From NCBI GenBank assembly GCA_002197995.1, contig NGZR01000003.1, forward strand, positions 2,480,001-2,544,000: a stretch of 64,000 bases of DNA, read 5' to 3'. This DNA is from Gaeumannomyces sp. JS-464 (Eukaryota > Ascomycota > Sordariomycetes > Magnaporthales > Magnaporthaceae). The position numbers and the translations under genes are program-made. Below, piece by piece: positions 47,901 through 58,235 of this stretch; position 1 is the stretch's first letter; each line of letters opens with the position of its first letter. Under the pieces are notes generated by a model, which was not told the DNA's origin, did not search any database, and was given only the letters and a program-made list of their open reading frames with translations.

Positions 47901-50022
47901 CCGCCCATCCGTCCGAGTGTCTGTACCGCATCGGCTAAGTCCTTCCGCTTAGAGGAGGCTGATGGGTGGGCGGCGGAATCACCTCCCCTTTTGCGAGACC
48001 ATCAGACCACGAACAAAGCTCAGACGGTTCCGCCTCGCCGCCGGCGCCGCCCTCGAGGGCTTGAGCTAGGCGCCTTCTTGCGACGGCGTCTTCCACGAGT
48101 CGACGAGTCCCCGAGTCCTTGGCGACCCCGGACCCTATGGAACACGCACCCCGCACGCCATCCCAGCCATGGCGCCTGTAGATCGGCGTCGAGCACACGG
48201 CCAAAGTCTAGTGGGCACCGACTTTTGACGACGCCGCTGCGTGATGACTCCCAAATCCTCACCCGGCCCCACCACGCACCCCGAAAGCTTAGCACCGAAA
48301 GCGGACAAGTGCTTGAGATGTCGGCATTTGCACGGATGCACGCAGAAGAAGTGAGATTGGCTGACCAACCTTAACTGCGCTGAGCCCCGCTGGCGCGATG
48401 GAGAAATGGGAGGGGCGACAGAGGGAAAGAAACCGCCCTCGAACAGTGCTGGGATGTGTACCTGCGCACTGTCACTGGTGTCGCGAGGATGAATCCCTCG
48501 GGTGATTAAACGAAATGGAATGTTCTGATTTGCATAAAGGCAACCGAACCTCTTCTCTTCCCTTCTGCGCGGCCCCGTCCAGGAAATCACCGATGTACCT
48601 CGGTGTGCATGGTGTTAGGTCTAAAACCAACAGCGGAACTTAACTAACAAGTGGTTAACACCACCCTCTTTCATCAATTTTGGAGCCAGCTCCGAGGAAA
48701 GGAGGCGGTTAGGAGTCGAGAAGGAAATCCACCCATGATCTGCGACGCTGACGATATCCACATCGGCGGCCAGAGTTGTGTGTGCGGGAGTGGCGGGCTG
48801 ACAGGCTACTTGTCCGTGCACAGAAGCGGGCCACGGTGGGTCGCAGCGATGTGATGGGCCCCACATATGGTCTAGGCCGTGGGGCATGGACCTGCCTGAC
48901 TCGGCGCAGTGTAGTCAATGGAGCAGTCGAGCGCAAGCTGAATCTTGTCAATATTGATTGCCCGCGAGGCACTAAGTGCTGGGGAGGCTACGGCGGCTAT
49001 GCACAGCTTCATCATCAAGGCACGCTCACGTGCGAACGGCACTTGCCAATGAACTGCCGCCCGGTTCAGCCGTCCGCGCATATATGTACGCGTCGCGGTT
49101 TCCGCTCACGTCTGGGGGGAGCCGGCCGCTGAGGAGAGCGCGGAAGCCGGAGCCGCGCCCCCACAGCCGTCGCATTGGCCCCGCAATGTTCAATTTTAAC
49201 GTGGCGATGGGTTCGATAATAACCTAGATAGCCGTGGAGGGACGGGGCGCAACACGCAGATTGCGGCCTGGTGATTCTGTTCCTGTGCTGTTAGGTGGTG
49301 GCGCATCTGTCTCGGCGTCAGCTATCTTCAGCTAGGCCGTCGACGTGAGATGCAGGTGTCTGGGTACCTAGGCACCTACCTAGGAAACGATTTCCCATTG
49401 TCGATTTTGGTGTCCCGGTCACGCCTTTCTTCTTTTATTTTCTCATGCCCCCGGGCTATCGTTCAAGTCGGCTCCGCGAAGATTGATACACGATTGCTTC
49501 CCATGGTAACGCCACGATATATTCAGGGCTGTCACCCGAGGGCGCCCCCACGTCCGAGGCGGACAGCTCAATGCCACATGGCACAGGAGACGGGCGCGTG
49601 CAGTCTGACACTGGCTGGAGGATACACTATTGGCAGCAAATCGTTCACCTTGACCGCTCCCGTGCCCGAGAACGCCACCAGGCCGCCCCTGACCACTCAC
49701 AATTCAGATATCATAAGCGTCCGAGGACGCCACCGCGCAGTCCATACCCAGTTTGTGTATAACAGAAATGCACAATCGAGTGCTTTCTCTGCTTTTGGGC
49801 GTGGGGCTTGCGGCTGATGCTGCCCCTCATCGCGGTTGTTGTTTGTTGTTTGTTGTGATATTCTTCCGCCGAGATGTCTGTCGTCGATAGCTTCATAACG
49901 ACGACTTTCCAGTTATCTGTCTTCATCCCTTCCATTTCATCCTGGAAAATTGACTTGACAGGCTGATACCTAGAGGTGTTTTTTTATACGTGGGTTTCTA
50001 GGCAGGCACCTAGATAACTAGG
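44949..50022. other. 5-kb spacer between AcrB and the HET gene
   Basis: The longest frames (for example 46799-47287 minus) have no motif. It contains GTAGGTACCTAC (46348-46359), ACCTAGGCACCTACCTAGG (49366-49384), a T18 tract and the purine repeat listed separately. A small unrecognised gene cannot be excluded. Confidence 0.45.
46831..46927. repeat. Purine-rich imperfect repeat (GATACAGGA)
   Basis: GATACAGGA occurs at 46868-46876, 46893-46901 and 46915-46923, with a variant GATACAAGGA from 46880, inside a nearly pure-purine stretch with AGGAACAGGAACAG at its start. It sits in spacer DNA. Confidence 0.6.
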
Positions 50023-52740
50023 ATGTCAACCGTATCGGTGAAGGCGATTGGCCACAAGGCAGTCTTTTCGCAGTGCCCAGCTCGTCCCTACATTGAACTG
50101 AGGGTTCCAAACGACTTCCAGAGAGTAGAGCGCCTGACAGTAGTCACCGTATCGCACGATCAAGGTCAGTTATGTAACATTTGTTTCTTAAAGAATGCCC
50201 CCGACACCTTTCTGTCTCACTTCACGGGCCTGACTCTTCTGTGTGATGATACTTGATCAGGTTGGGTCGACCTCAGATATCACGATCAGAAGCTGATAGG
50301 CACTTACCGTGGATCCTGGTCCTGGTTCGATCTGGTTGTCATCTCGCCCTCGAATCATCAGCGCGCCCCTATGAAAATAGTCCAGCACAACGTTTTGGCT
50401 AGGGCCAAGCCAAAGTTGCACAAAAAAGTCTACGAGGTCGACAGTCCTGATATCGATGTGCGTAGGCTGGTGTCGTCTATCCGAGGAGGCGATACTATCC
50501 GCCTGATCCCCCGCGCTGTCTGTTGGGCCTGGGCCAACCACGTATATGCAGCAAAACTCAAGATCGATGGTGGCCAAATTGGTGGAGCAACTCTGAGCTA
50601 CATATAGTCACCTGCTGGCTTGTATATACCGCTCGTTGAGGAAAGGAGAGAGATCCGCATCATGGTTGTCGACGCAGGACGATTCGAGGAGGCCCTCAGC
50701 TGCAGGCTGCTCACGATTTCAGTCGACGATGCCGAATGCCCCGAGTACAGCGCTCTGAGCTACTGTTGGGGAGGCATGGATGAAAATCCTGGGTCTATCC
50801 AAGTGCGGGTTGCGAGGAACACGACGGGCCCCCCAGAGCGAAGTCATGGCGAGTCTTACAACGTTGAGATCACCGCAACCCTGTCTGAAGCGATCCGTCA
50901 CCTCCGACCCGAAACGGGAAGGCCGCTTCTTCTCTGGGCGGACTTTATCTGTATCGACCAGAGCAATCTGGCCGAGCGAGCCAGCCAAGTAGCGATCATG
51001 CGGCGCATTTTCTCCAGCGCCTCACAGGTCCACGTCTGGCTCGGACTCGGACGAGACGGACTGAGGCAATATCAGCGGGACAACCACGTCTCCACGTCGG
51101 ACCTGTTTTCTATGGCTCGCGCAATCCATGACCGCTTTGGCGATCTGGGTGTGGACGGATGCCATGGAGTGCACTTGGCGCACCACCAGGAGGCCACTCA
51201 CCAGCCGGTACCAGGTCTTGCTGACGAGATCGAGCAGAAGGCATTTGGCGGTTTGTGGCATCAGTGCGATTTCACCTGGTTCCGGCGCACATGGGTTCTC
51301 CAGGAGGTATTCAACGCGCGGAGGGATCCTCCGGCCATTGTGCACTGCGGTCGAGATACGCTTCCATGGCCGGTGATCCTGCGCGTCGCCAAGTGCGTCA
51401 CGCTGGCGATGGGAGCAAAGGAGCAAGACAATAAGCCTCTTTACTCGATGATGCCTCCAATATTCTTAAGGCTGCTGTGGGGGGCGGATAATGGCCTCTA
51501 GGGTTCGCAACCGCACCAGCAGCCGCCGGGCATCCTGGAAGTGCTTGTTGGCGGCCACGATCTGGACGCGACCGACCCTCGAGACAAGATTTTCGCGCTG
51601 CTCCAGTTCGACGCCGAGACCCAGGATCTCGAGGAGCTCCCTGACTTGATCCGCCCGGACTACTCTAAGTCCACCAGCCGCGTGTTCGCCGACTTCACCC
51701 GTTGGTGGATCCTCCATACGCGCTCACTGCGCATACTCTCAGCTATCCATACCACCCGCTTTCGCGCCTGGCAGCAAATGTCCGCGGGTGACCCTCCCGA
51801 GCTTGGTTTGGGCCCCGAGCTCAACGACAACCCGACATGGTCCTTCTGGCACGCCGGCGTGGCAAGCCGGGCCGAAGCTACTCTGGGCCTCTCCGCAAAG
51901 ACCAAGTACAGGGCCGCTGGAGACACGTTCCCGGACGCGACACTACTTCAACTACCATCCGGGGACTCCGGAGAGCCCGACGGCGGAACCGCCAGCCCGC
52001 TGAGCCTCCTGCTGCGCGGCCGCAGACTGTGCACCATACAGTCCATCGAGCCGTATTCCCTATATCCAGACGCCGAGGCGTTTCTGCTGCCCGACGGGGA
52101 CGGCACAATCGCATGGAGCCGCTGGTTACGGGGCGAGCGGGGCCTCAAGATAGACGCCATCAAGGCGTTTCCTGTGCATACAAAACATGTCAGCGAACTC
52201 GACGATGCCTTCGTCAAGATCTTCGACCCGACGACGGCCCGGAAAACATGGGCGTGGAACAGGGAGGGCCAGCAAACCGTGGCCCTGCCAGGCCGCGAGA
52301 CGCTGCCGTCGGACGACTGGGATCTGAATGCACACTGGCGGCATTTGAGGGACCACAAATTCAGCACTTCACTGCCTTGCTGCAGCCCCTGCTACTTCCG
52401 CGGAGCCCCTGTCGGGCCATCCATCGACGCGGGCGCAGCCGGGAGCTCCTCGGGTGCTGGTCAGCTACGCGGCCTCTGCCCCTACATGACGCGCCCTGGG
52501 GATCTGGTGGTTGTCCTTGATGGCGGGCCTGTGCCATATGTGCTGCGGGAGAAGAAATACGAGGGAGAGCTGGCGGAGGACGGGGGCATGGTCAAGGAAC
52601 GTGCCAAAGGCAAGGCTGTGCTCCGCCAACAATACTATCTCGTCGGGGAGTGTTTCCTCAGCGGCTACATGAAGGGGGAAGCTGTGCAAGAGAAAGATGG
52701 ACTGGGAGTATCTGCGTCGGAGATCTTCGAGTTAGTCTAG
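50023..52740 (+). pseudogene. HET-domain (heterokaryon incompatibility) gene with two in-frame TAG codons
   Basis: Exon 1 is 50023-50164, followed by a 96-bp intron (50165-50260, gtcagt...atcag); exon 2 runs in one frame from 50261 to 52740. Only two stops interrupt it: TAG at 50605-50607 and TAG at 51499-51501. Before the first stop is a ~162-residue beta-rich module (HDQGWVDLRYHDQKLIGTYR, WSWFDLVVISPSN, GGDTIRLIPRAVCWAWANHV). After it comes the canonical HET lead YIPLVEERREIRI, then YSALSYCWGG, LLLWADFICIDQSN, VHVWLGLG and FRRTWVLQEVFNAR. After the second stop come HDLDATDPRDKIFALLQFD, KSTSRVFADFTRWWI, and the C-terminal RPGDLVVVLDGGPVPYVL and YYLVGECFLSGYMKGEA. The total is 874 codons. I recall fungal HET proteins with this same lead module, so one broken gene is likelier than three. 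The alternative is a short intact N-terminal gene (50023-50607, 162 aa) plus HET fragments. Sequencing error at two CAG codons cannot be excluded. Confidence 0.8.
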
Positions 52741-53076
52741 CTTCCCGTTCGTTCTGATGTCTCGTGTTATAGCACTACACTTGGGAGCCAGCTATTGGCG
52801 CATTCGTCTTGAAATACTCCTTCTACCCCTTCTACATTCGGTCCCGGTATCCATTGCCAAACCCTTGCCGCTTGGACTATTCAAGTTCCAAACAGGGAGA
52901 TATCAGGGGAGATGCTGCACTTGTTTCTTCCTGACCGGAGCAAAAGACGATGCGGTGGCCCATCTCGAACCCAACAGATCATATTAATCTAGGTGAGTCT
53001 TTCCCCGAGACAAAGTGCACGCGGCTGGGTCATTGCGCATATCTACAAAAACAATACCAATACCCTATCCTCGATT

Positions 53077-54252
53077 CTATTTCCCGCTCCCCTGTGCCGC
53101 AGTGCCCATGTCCTCTGCCGCGTCCGCCCTGTTCCACGTCTCGCGCTCGAGCCCGTCGACCAGGCGGTAGAGCTCTGCGATCCTGGCACGCGCCCGGCCC
53201 TGCTCGCGGTGCTGAAGCGCCCACGTGTCGGCAAAGACGCTCTGCGCGAAGCTGGGGACCGCGGTCTTGGAGGCGGCACGATAGTCGTAGGTTACAATCT
53301 CTTCCTGCAGCCTGGCGGCGGCACGCCTGTGCTGGTGGGAGAGGACGAGGCACTCGAGCTTGATGGAGGAGGGGTCCTTCTCGCCGATGGGTTCGCGCAA
53401 GCGGGTATAGACTAGGGGTGGAACATGGATCCAGTGTAAGTAAGCAATGGGCAGCAGGCCCGGGCAGTGGTCGTAGGTCTCAACACTGACCAGATATTGT
53501 GTCTGGGTATGTCACTGGCTGCAAATAAGCAACGCAAAGGTTCGGGTCAGCTTGCTCAAACGCGAGCAGGGGCGGCAAAGCGGCTCAGCCTGGGAAAGAC
53601 TGAGCAGACTACGTACGAGCTTGAAGTCTACCGTGATGGACTTCATGATCAAGCCTATTGACTGCGGCGTCATAAGTTCCCTCCACCGGTCGGCGTTGGC
53701 AGGGTCCGCGTTCCGGGCAAAGTTGGTGACCCAGTTGACCCTGGAGCCCTCTGCGTACTTGAGGTACGTGACATTATTTACGTGTTGCTGCGGGAGAGTA
53801 AAGTAAACGCCGCGAAAACGGGCGCTCAAGCCACGGATCAGTACCTAGGTACCAAAGCGGCACACACTGAGTGAAAGACGCAGAGGCAGCAGACATACAA
53901 AGGCGTCCATCACACCCCAAAGGATCTTGTGGTCCGCCAGCCCCCTGCCCTCGCCAGTGAGGAAGCCCTGGCTCCCCGCTGTAAGGTCCCGCCACTCGGT
54001 GGCAAGAGCGCGCACGACGACGGCGGCCTGCGACACCTGGGCCCGCGAGCAGCCAAAGATGATGCATTTGCCTATGCGTGCCCGCAGCTCGCTCAGCCAC
54101 CTGGGGGACGGTTCAGGGGCAGCAGCAGCTTGCGATGCTGAGAGCTCCGCTGAGAAGTACCGAGGGCGGCACGATGCGGGTTGTGGGCGCGGTGCTGTCC
54201 TCCAGAGCGCGCTCCAGGTCGCCGGGCTGCTCGGGCGCAATCGAGGAGGCAT
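53077..54252 (-). CDS. Hot-dog-fold thioesterase-like protein, probably mitochondrial
   Basis: Four exons (54252-53899, 53787-53617, 53518-53491, 53411-53077) give 888 nt, 295 residues, with no frame error. The N-terminus is Arg/Ser/Pro-rich without acids (MPPRLRPSSPATWSALWRTA), suiting a mitochondrial presequence. Then comes RIGKCIIFGCSRAQVSQAA, WGVMDAF spliced to QHVNNVTYLKYAEGSRVNW (the 4HBT-type D-x-x-x-HVNN active-site motif, with Asp present), MTPQSIGLIMKSITVDFKL, and, after splicing, CLVLSHQHRRAAARLQEEIV and YDYRAASKTAVP. The C-terminus is a short helix plus an acidic tail. Introns are 111, 98 and 79 bp, all GT-AG; exon 3 has only 28 bp. The first intron contains the palindrome GTACCTAGGTAC. 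The family is known from fungi as thioesterase-superfamily proteins; the acyl substrate is unknown. An upstream acceptor-like ttttcag abuts the ATG, so an extra 5' exon is possible. The gene is divergent from the LYR gene. Confidence 0.86.
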
Positions 54253-54566
54253 CTGAAAAGGTATATAAAAGATGTGAATCGATTGATAACTCCTTTTGGG
54301 AATCTTTTGAGTGAGGGCCAGGCCATCAATGGCATTGGATGTGTCAAAGACGCCCTTCCATCGTGCGAGGGGGTTTCCGCTGTCGGACCCACTACGGGCT
54401 GAGTGCGACGATCCGAGGCTTTCCGCATTCGTGTGTTTGGATTGCATCATCGCCAGCACCAACCGCGACGCAGCTCCGCGCCCGCGCCCAGCAGACAGCC
54501 AGGACAGACTCACGAACACCGTTTCTTCCTCATCCCGCAACCACAAGCAGGCGAAATGCCGTCGTC
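54253..54566. other. Divergent promoter, thioesterase-like gene / LYR gene
   Basis: 314 bp between the two start codons, serving two genes whose products are both predicted mitochondrial. The sequence ttttcag abuts the thioesterase ATG. Confidence 0.6.
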
Positions 54567-55200
54567 ATGCTGCCACCTCCGAACCCCGTGCTTCGAAGAG
54601 AGGTGATAGCCGTCTACAAAGGCGAGCGATTCTTTTGTGTTTTCCTTCCCTTGCCTGCCTCGTTCCCCCCGCCCTGATGGCCGATCGAAGTGCACCTCCT
54701 GTCTGGCTTTGACCGCAATCTATTACCCGAGCTCGGATCGAATGCCTGACCTGCTGATACGACGGCCACATCTAGAGCTTCTCAATCTTGGCAAGCACTA
54801 CCCCCTGGGCTTTGCCTACTTCCGCACTCGCCTTCACAAGGCCTTCATGTCCAATGCACATCTCCGAGACGAACAGAAGATCCGCCAGGGCATCTCCAGG
54901 GCCCAGTTCGTCCAGAAGGGTACGCTTCGGTGGGGCCGCTGTCACACGGAATGGCTGTAAGGATAGGATTGTTGAAACCGGTGTGCTGACTGCCCCCTAT
55001 AGAAATTGAAGCTTTGTAGGTACTGGGTCTTCAGCAGAATCCACTATTCGTCTTAGGATAGTCGACACTCCTGATGCCGCTTCGTCAGTCTTCGATGACA
55101 CCGAAAGATGGATGGCTGACAAACGCCGTGCTGCCGCTGTGAGCACCATAGGTACTACCTGAAACGCTATCGAACCCTGAGGAAGCGATACTCCTCGTGA
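54567..55200 (+). CDS. LYR-family protein, ETFRF1/LYRM5-like (four small exons)
   Basis: Hand-assembled exons are 54567-54621, 54776-54919, 55003-55015 and 55152-55200: 261 nt, 86 residues plus stop. Read through the splices the protein has REVIAVYKELLNLGKHYPLG (the L-Y-R position reads V-Y-K), FAYFRTRLHKAF, DEQKIRQGISRAQFVQKEIE and ALYYLKRYRTLRKRYSS. This agrees in order, spacing and length (about 88 aa) with human LYRM5/ETFRF1, a mitochondrial-matrix LYR protein that acts on electron-transfer flavoprotein. Intron 1 (154 bp) starts with GC (GCGAGC) and ends in tctag. Introns 2 (83 bp) and 3 (136 bp) are GT-AG. Exon 3 is a 13-bp micro-exon. Because exons are tiny, the gene is invisible to simple open-frame scans. 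Homology is from memory of the human protein; splice positions follow from keeping the conserved frame. Confidence 0.85.
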
Positions 55201-55563
55201 TGGGCAGACGGCAGGGCGAAATGGCTGGATAGTTAGTCCCTCCGTGTGCCCGAGGCGGGCCAAATCAACAACTCCTGCCGTCTTGCGGGAGGCGTGTTGC
55301 CAAACCCGTAGAGACAATGCAATATGCCGAAAACACCTATCAGTATCCCGTAGAATAGATAATATCCAGGCTGATGCATAGATTTGTGCCCACAGAATCG
55401 GAAGATGGCCTCACGCCTCGACAAAGCAAGAATCATCATGTAATAAACGGCATCCCGCTAAATTCCACCCGCCATCTCAGTCCCGTGTTTCCATGTTTCC
55501 TTCCCCCTACTCAGCTTCCTCCACCCAATTCCCCTCTCCAATTTCTACATCATGCTGCTTCCA
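55201..55563. other. Convergent spacer, LYR gene / methyltransferase
   Basis: 363 bp of 3' flanks; nothing else seen. Confidence 0.6.
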
Positions 55564-58235
55564 CTACCTCTTCCTCGCGTACCATGCTCCGACCTCGAGG
55601 CACTCGCCCCACGAGGTCCCGTTCTCCAACAGCAGGTTGTTCTGCATCTTGCCCTGCCAGGCATCCCACTCGTCCTGCGACTTGCCGCTGACCTCCCTCA
55701 AGACCGGCTCGAGGCTCTGGATGAGCTGCACCACCGTCTCGAGCGCCGTCCGCCGCAGCGCCGCCTGGTTGGGGGACAGCCCCCTCCCCTTGTTACTGCT
55801 GCCAGCGCCGGCGCCGGCACCGCTGCTCCCCTCTCCTTCCCCGTCCTCGCCTCCTTTGCCCGCCTTCGCCGTCGTCGATACGTAGCTCTTGCCGTCGCCC
55901 TTTGTGACGACACCGCCGACCCCTTCGCGCTCCCACTTGACCTCCGACAACGGCACGGCCATGCGACGCGAGCCCACGCCCGTTAGCTGGTCCTCCTGCA
56001 GTAAGATGTAGTTGATGGTCGTGCATGGGACAGGGCTCAGCTGGCAGGCCGCGAGCGCCTTGGTTATCCAGCCGTTGTACTCGACCAGGAAGTTATTGAG
56101 CGGGCTCGACATGGGCGTATTAGACGTGATGACGTAGGCGCCCATACGGCTCGCCTCCTGGCTCCCCTCACTCGATTCCTGCTTCGAGTCTGATGAGCCG
56201 TTGCTCGAAGATCCGTCATCGTCATCTCCGTCCGAGTCGGGCCCTGCGTTGCCCGCCGTCGTGGCGGCGGCGGCTGCTGCTGCCGATGACCACCCGCCGG
56301 GCACCGCGGCCGAGACGGTGGGCACGTGTGGCCTCAGCATGCGAATGGTGAAGTCCGACTCCCAAATCTCGAGGGTGCCGCCCGGGCGGAGGACCCTCAA
56401 GATTTCCGTGATGAATGACTGGCTCATGTGGAGTGGCGCAACCATGGAGGTGCTCTGCATCATGACGAGGTCAAACTCGCAGTCGTTGAATGGCCAGGGG
56501 AACCGGCGAATATCGTGCTGCACGAAACGCCACTTCATGTCCTTATCGGGTGGGCGCAAGGACGCCGCGGGGACAGTGCCGTCCGACATGGACGACGCCG
56601 ACGAGGCGGAGGGTGCGGGGTCATCAGGGCCCCAGCCGCTGGCGCCGGCGATCGGGGCGATATCGACACCAGTAAACTGGATATTTGGGTGGCCCTTCTT
56701 GGTCCAGTAGCGGTGACACATCATGCTCCAGAAGCCGGAGCCGCAGGCGAGATCGAGAATGCGGGCGGGCGGGCGGTCCTGGAACCATGGGGAGCAGATA
56801 GGGCCGCCAAAGAGCTGGAAAAGCATCAGCGTCTTCATGGAGCAGCGGTGTAGCTCGGGGAGATCGACAGGTAGCGGATAGTCCAGCGTCGGGTCGGCCA
56901 GATAGGTGCGGCCGTTCCGCACGACAAAGTGGCGCCTTGACCTTGGGTTGCCGGGTCTTGCCGACGAGTAGGGGCCGGTCCTGTACGGCGGACCATCCCC
57001 GCTGGGCGGAGGATCGGTGGCGGACATCATAGTTCGGGCGCTCGAAACCGTGGCGCCCGAGCTGCTGGAATTGCTCTCGACGCGAGCAAATGGAACGGTA
57101 GTCTTTTGAATAGCTGGGGACTCGCGCAGTACGGAGGCATGGTGCTGCCGCTGCTGCGACTGAGTCTGTGGAAGGCTTGCCTGCGGCACCTGCGGTGAAG
57201 TGCTTTGCTGATTGTGCCTCCTGTCGGCCAGGTGCTGCGTAATCCGTTGGGAGAATGAAGCCTTGGAGGGTGACGTCACCGACCGCGGGATTGCGGCTCC
57301 GGAAGCAGCGGCAAGACCGGCAATTGTCGCCGAGACACTCGACCGTGAACCGCTCACGAAAGCAAGGTGCTCACCAACGGGAGCCGACGCCGCGGCGGAA
57401 ATGGAGCGTTGTGGCTGCGAGTAAGTGGGGGCACTCTCCGCCGGGTGCGCCGTGCCGTCTTGGGGGATGTACGGCGGCTGCTTGTGGTGGTGTCGGCTGA
57501 GAGGCGACGATGGGCCGGAGGGCACCTGGTGTCGTGATAGGGTGTGTTCAGATGGGAGAGAAACAGCTGCTGTTGCAGTTGTGATGGGGGAGGGCTTCTG
57601 CAGCAGTCTAGGCTTTGGCGACGCTAGCGCAGACGCCGAGCCTGGCGGCGCTGGAGGTGCGGTAGCCGCGGCGGGCGAGAAGTCTGCCACAAACCAGTGC
57701 GCCGGAGAGCGCGGCGTCCGAGGCTGATTGCACTGCAGGTGCAAGGACGACGGCGGTAATGATGGAGACGCTATTTGGCTGGTGGCGTCCTTGGTGGCCG
57801 AGGTGCTCGCCCAGCGGTGGTGCCAGCGGCTTCTGTGCTCCTTGTGCTCCCTGTGCTCTCTGTCGTTGCCTTCCTCCCTGGCAGCAGAAGGGGCAGCGGC
57901 AGTGGCGGCAGCGGGAGCGGGCAGAGGGCTGTCGTGGGACGAGCGGTAGCCTGCTCCTCTGCTGGAACTGCTGCCGCTGTCAGTCGAGGTGGTCCTTGCG
58001 TGGGCCCGAAAATGCGGCCGCCTAAAAGCCCGCGACGTCGAGTTGGAGTGGCCGGCCGGCCGTGGGGGTGGTGGTGGTGGTGGTGGTGTTGGGTCGGCGT
58101 CTTCCTCGTCCGCCTGCTCTCCCACCTCTCGCGGGATTGCAGACGAGGAGGGTTTGTCGTGTGTTTTTTGTCCTCGAAGGGGTTGATTAAATGGGCATTG
58201 ACAGCGGCAGCATAACCCCAGTAATATTCCGACAT
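55564..58235 (-). CDS. SAM-dependent methyltransferase with long disordered N-terminus
   Basis: The start is chosen at 58235 (MSEYYWGYAAAVNAHLINPF). That frame meets the main one through a single-base break near 58160, and the main frame itself has only a GTG further up. Restored length is about 890 residues. The first ~430 are disordered: an acidic patch, an eight-Pro run, then Ser/Gln/His-rich sequence. The catalytic part begins HFVVRNGRTYLADPTLDYPL, then SMKTLMLFQLFGGPICSPWF, SAM motif I ILDLACGSGFWSMMCHRYW, FTGVDIAPIAG, FVQHDIRRFPWPFNDCEFDL, MMQSTSMVAPLHMSQSFITE and ILRVLRPGGTLEIWESDF. It is interrupted by poly-Ala and Asp/Ser-rich inserts (56180-56290), and a further Gly/Ser loop lies near 55800-55860 before the helical C-terminus ending EVGAWYARKR. 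The methyl acceptor is unknown. It resembles conserved fungal class I methyltransferases; it is not obviously LaeA-like. Confidence 0.83.

Noticed and set aside
51391..51501. An intron ending at the second TAG of the HET gene
   Set aside because: The best donor (gtgcgt) with acceptor ctctag would throw the downstream HDLDATDPRDK block out of frame.
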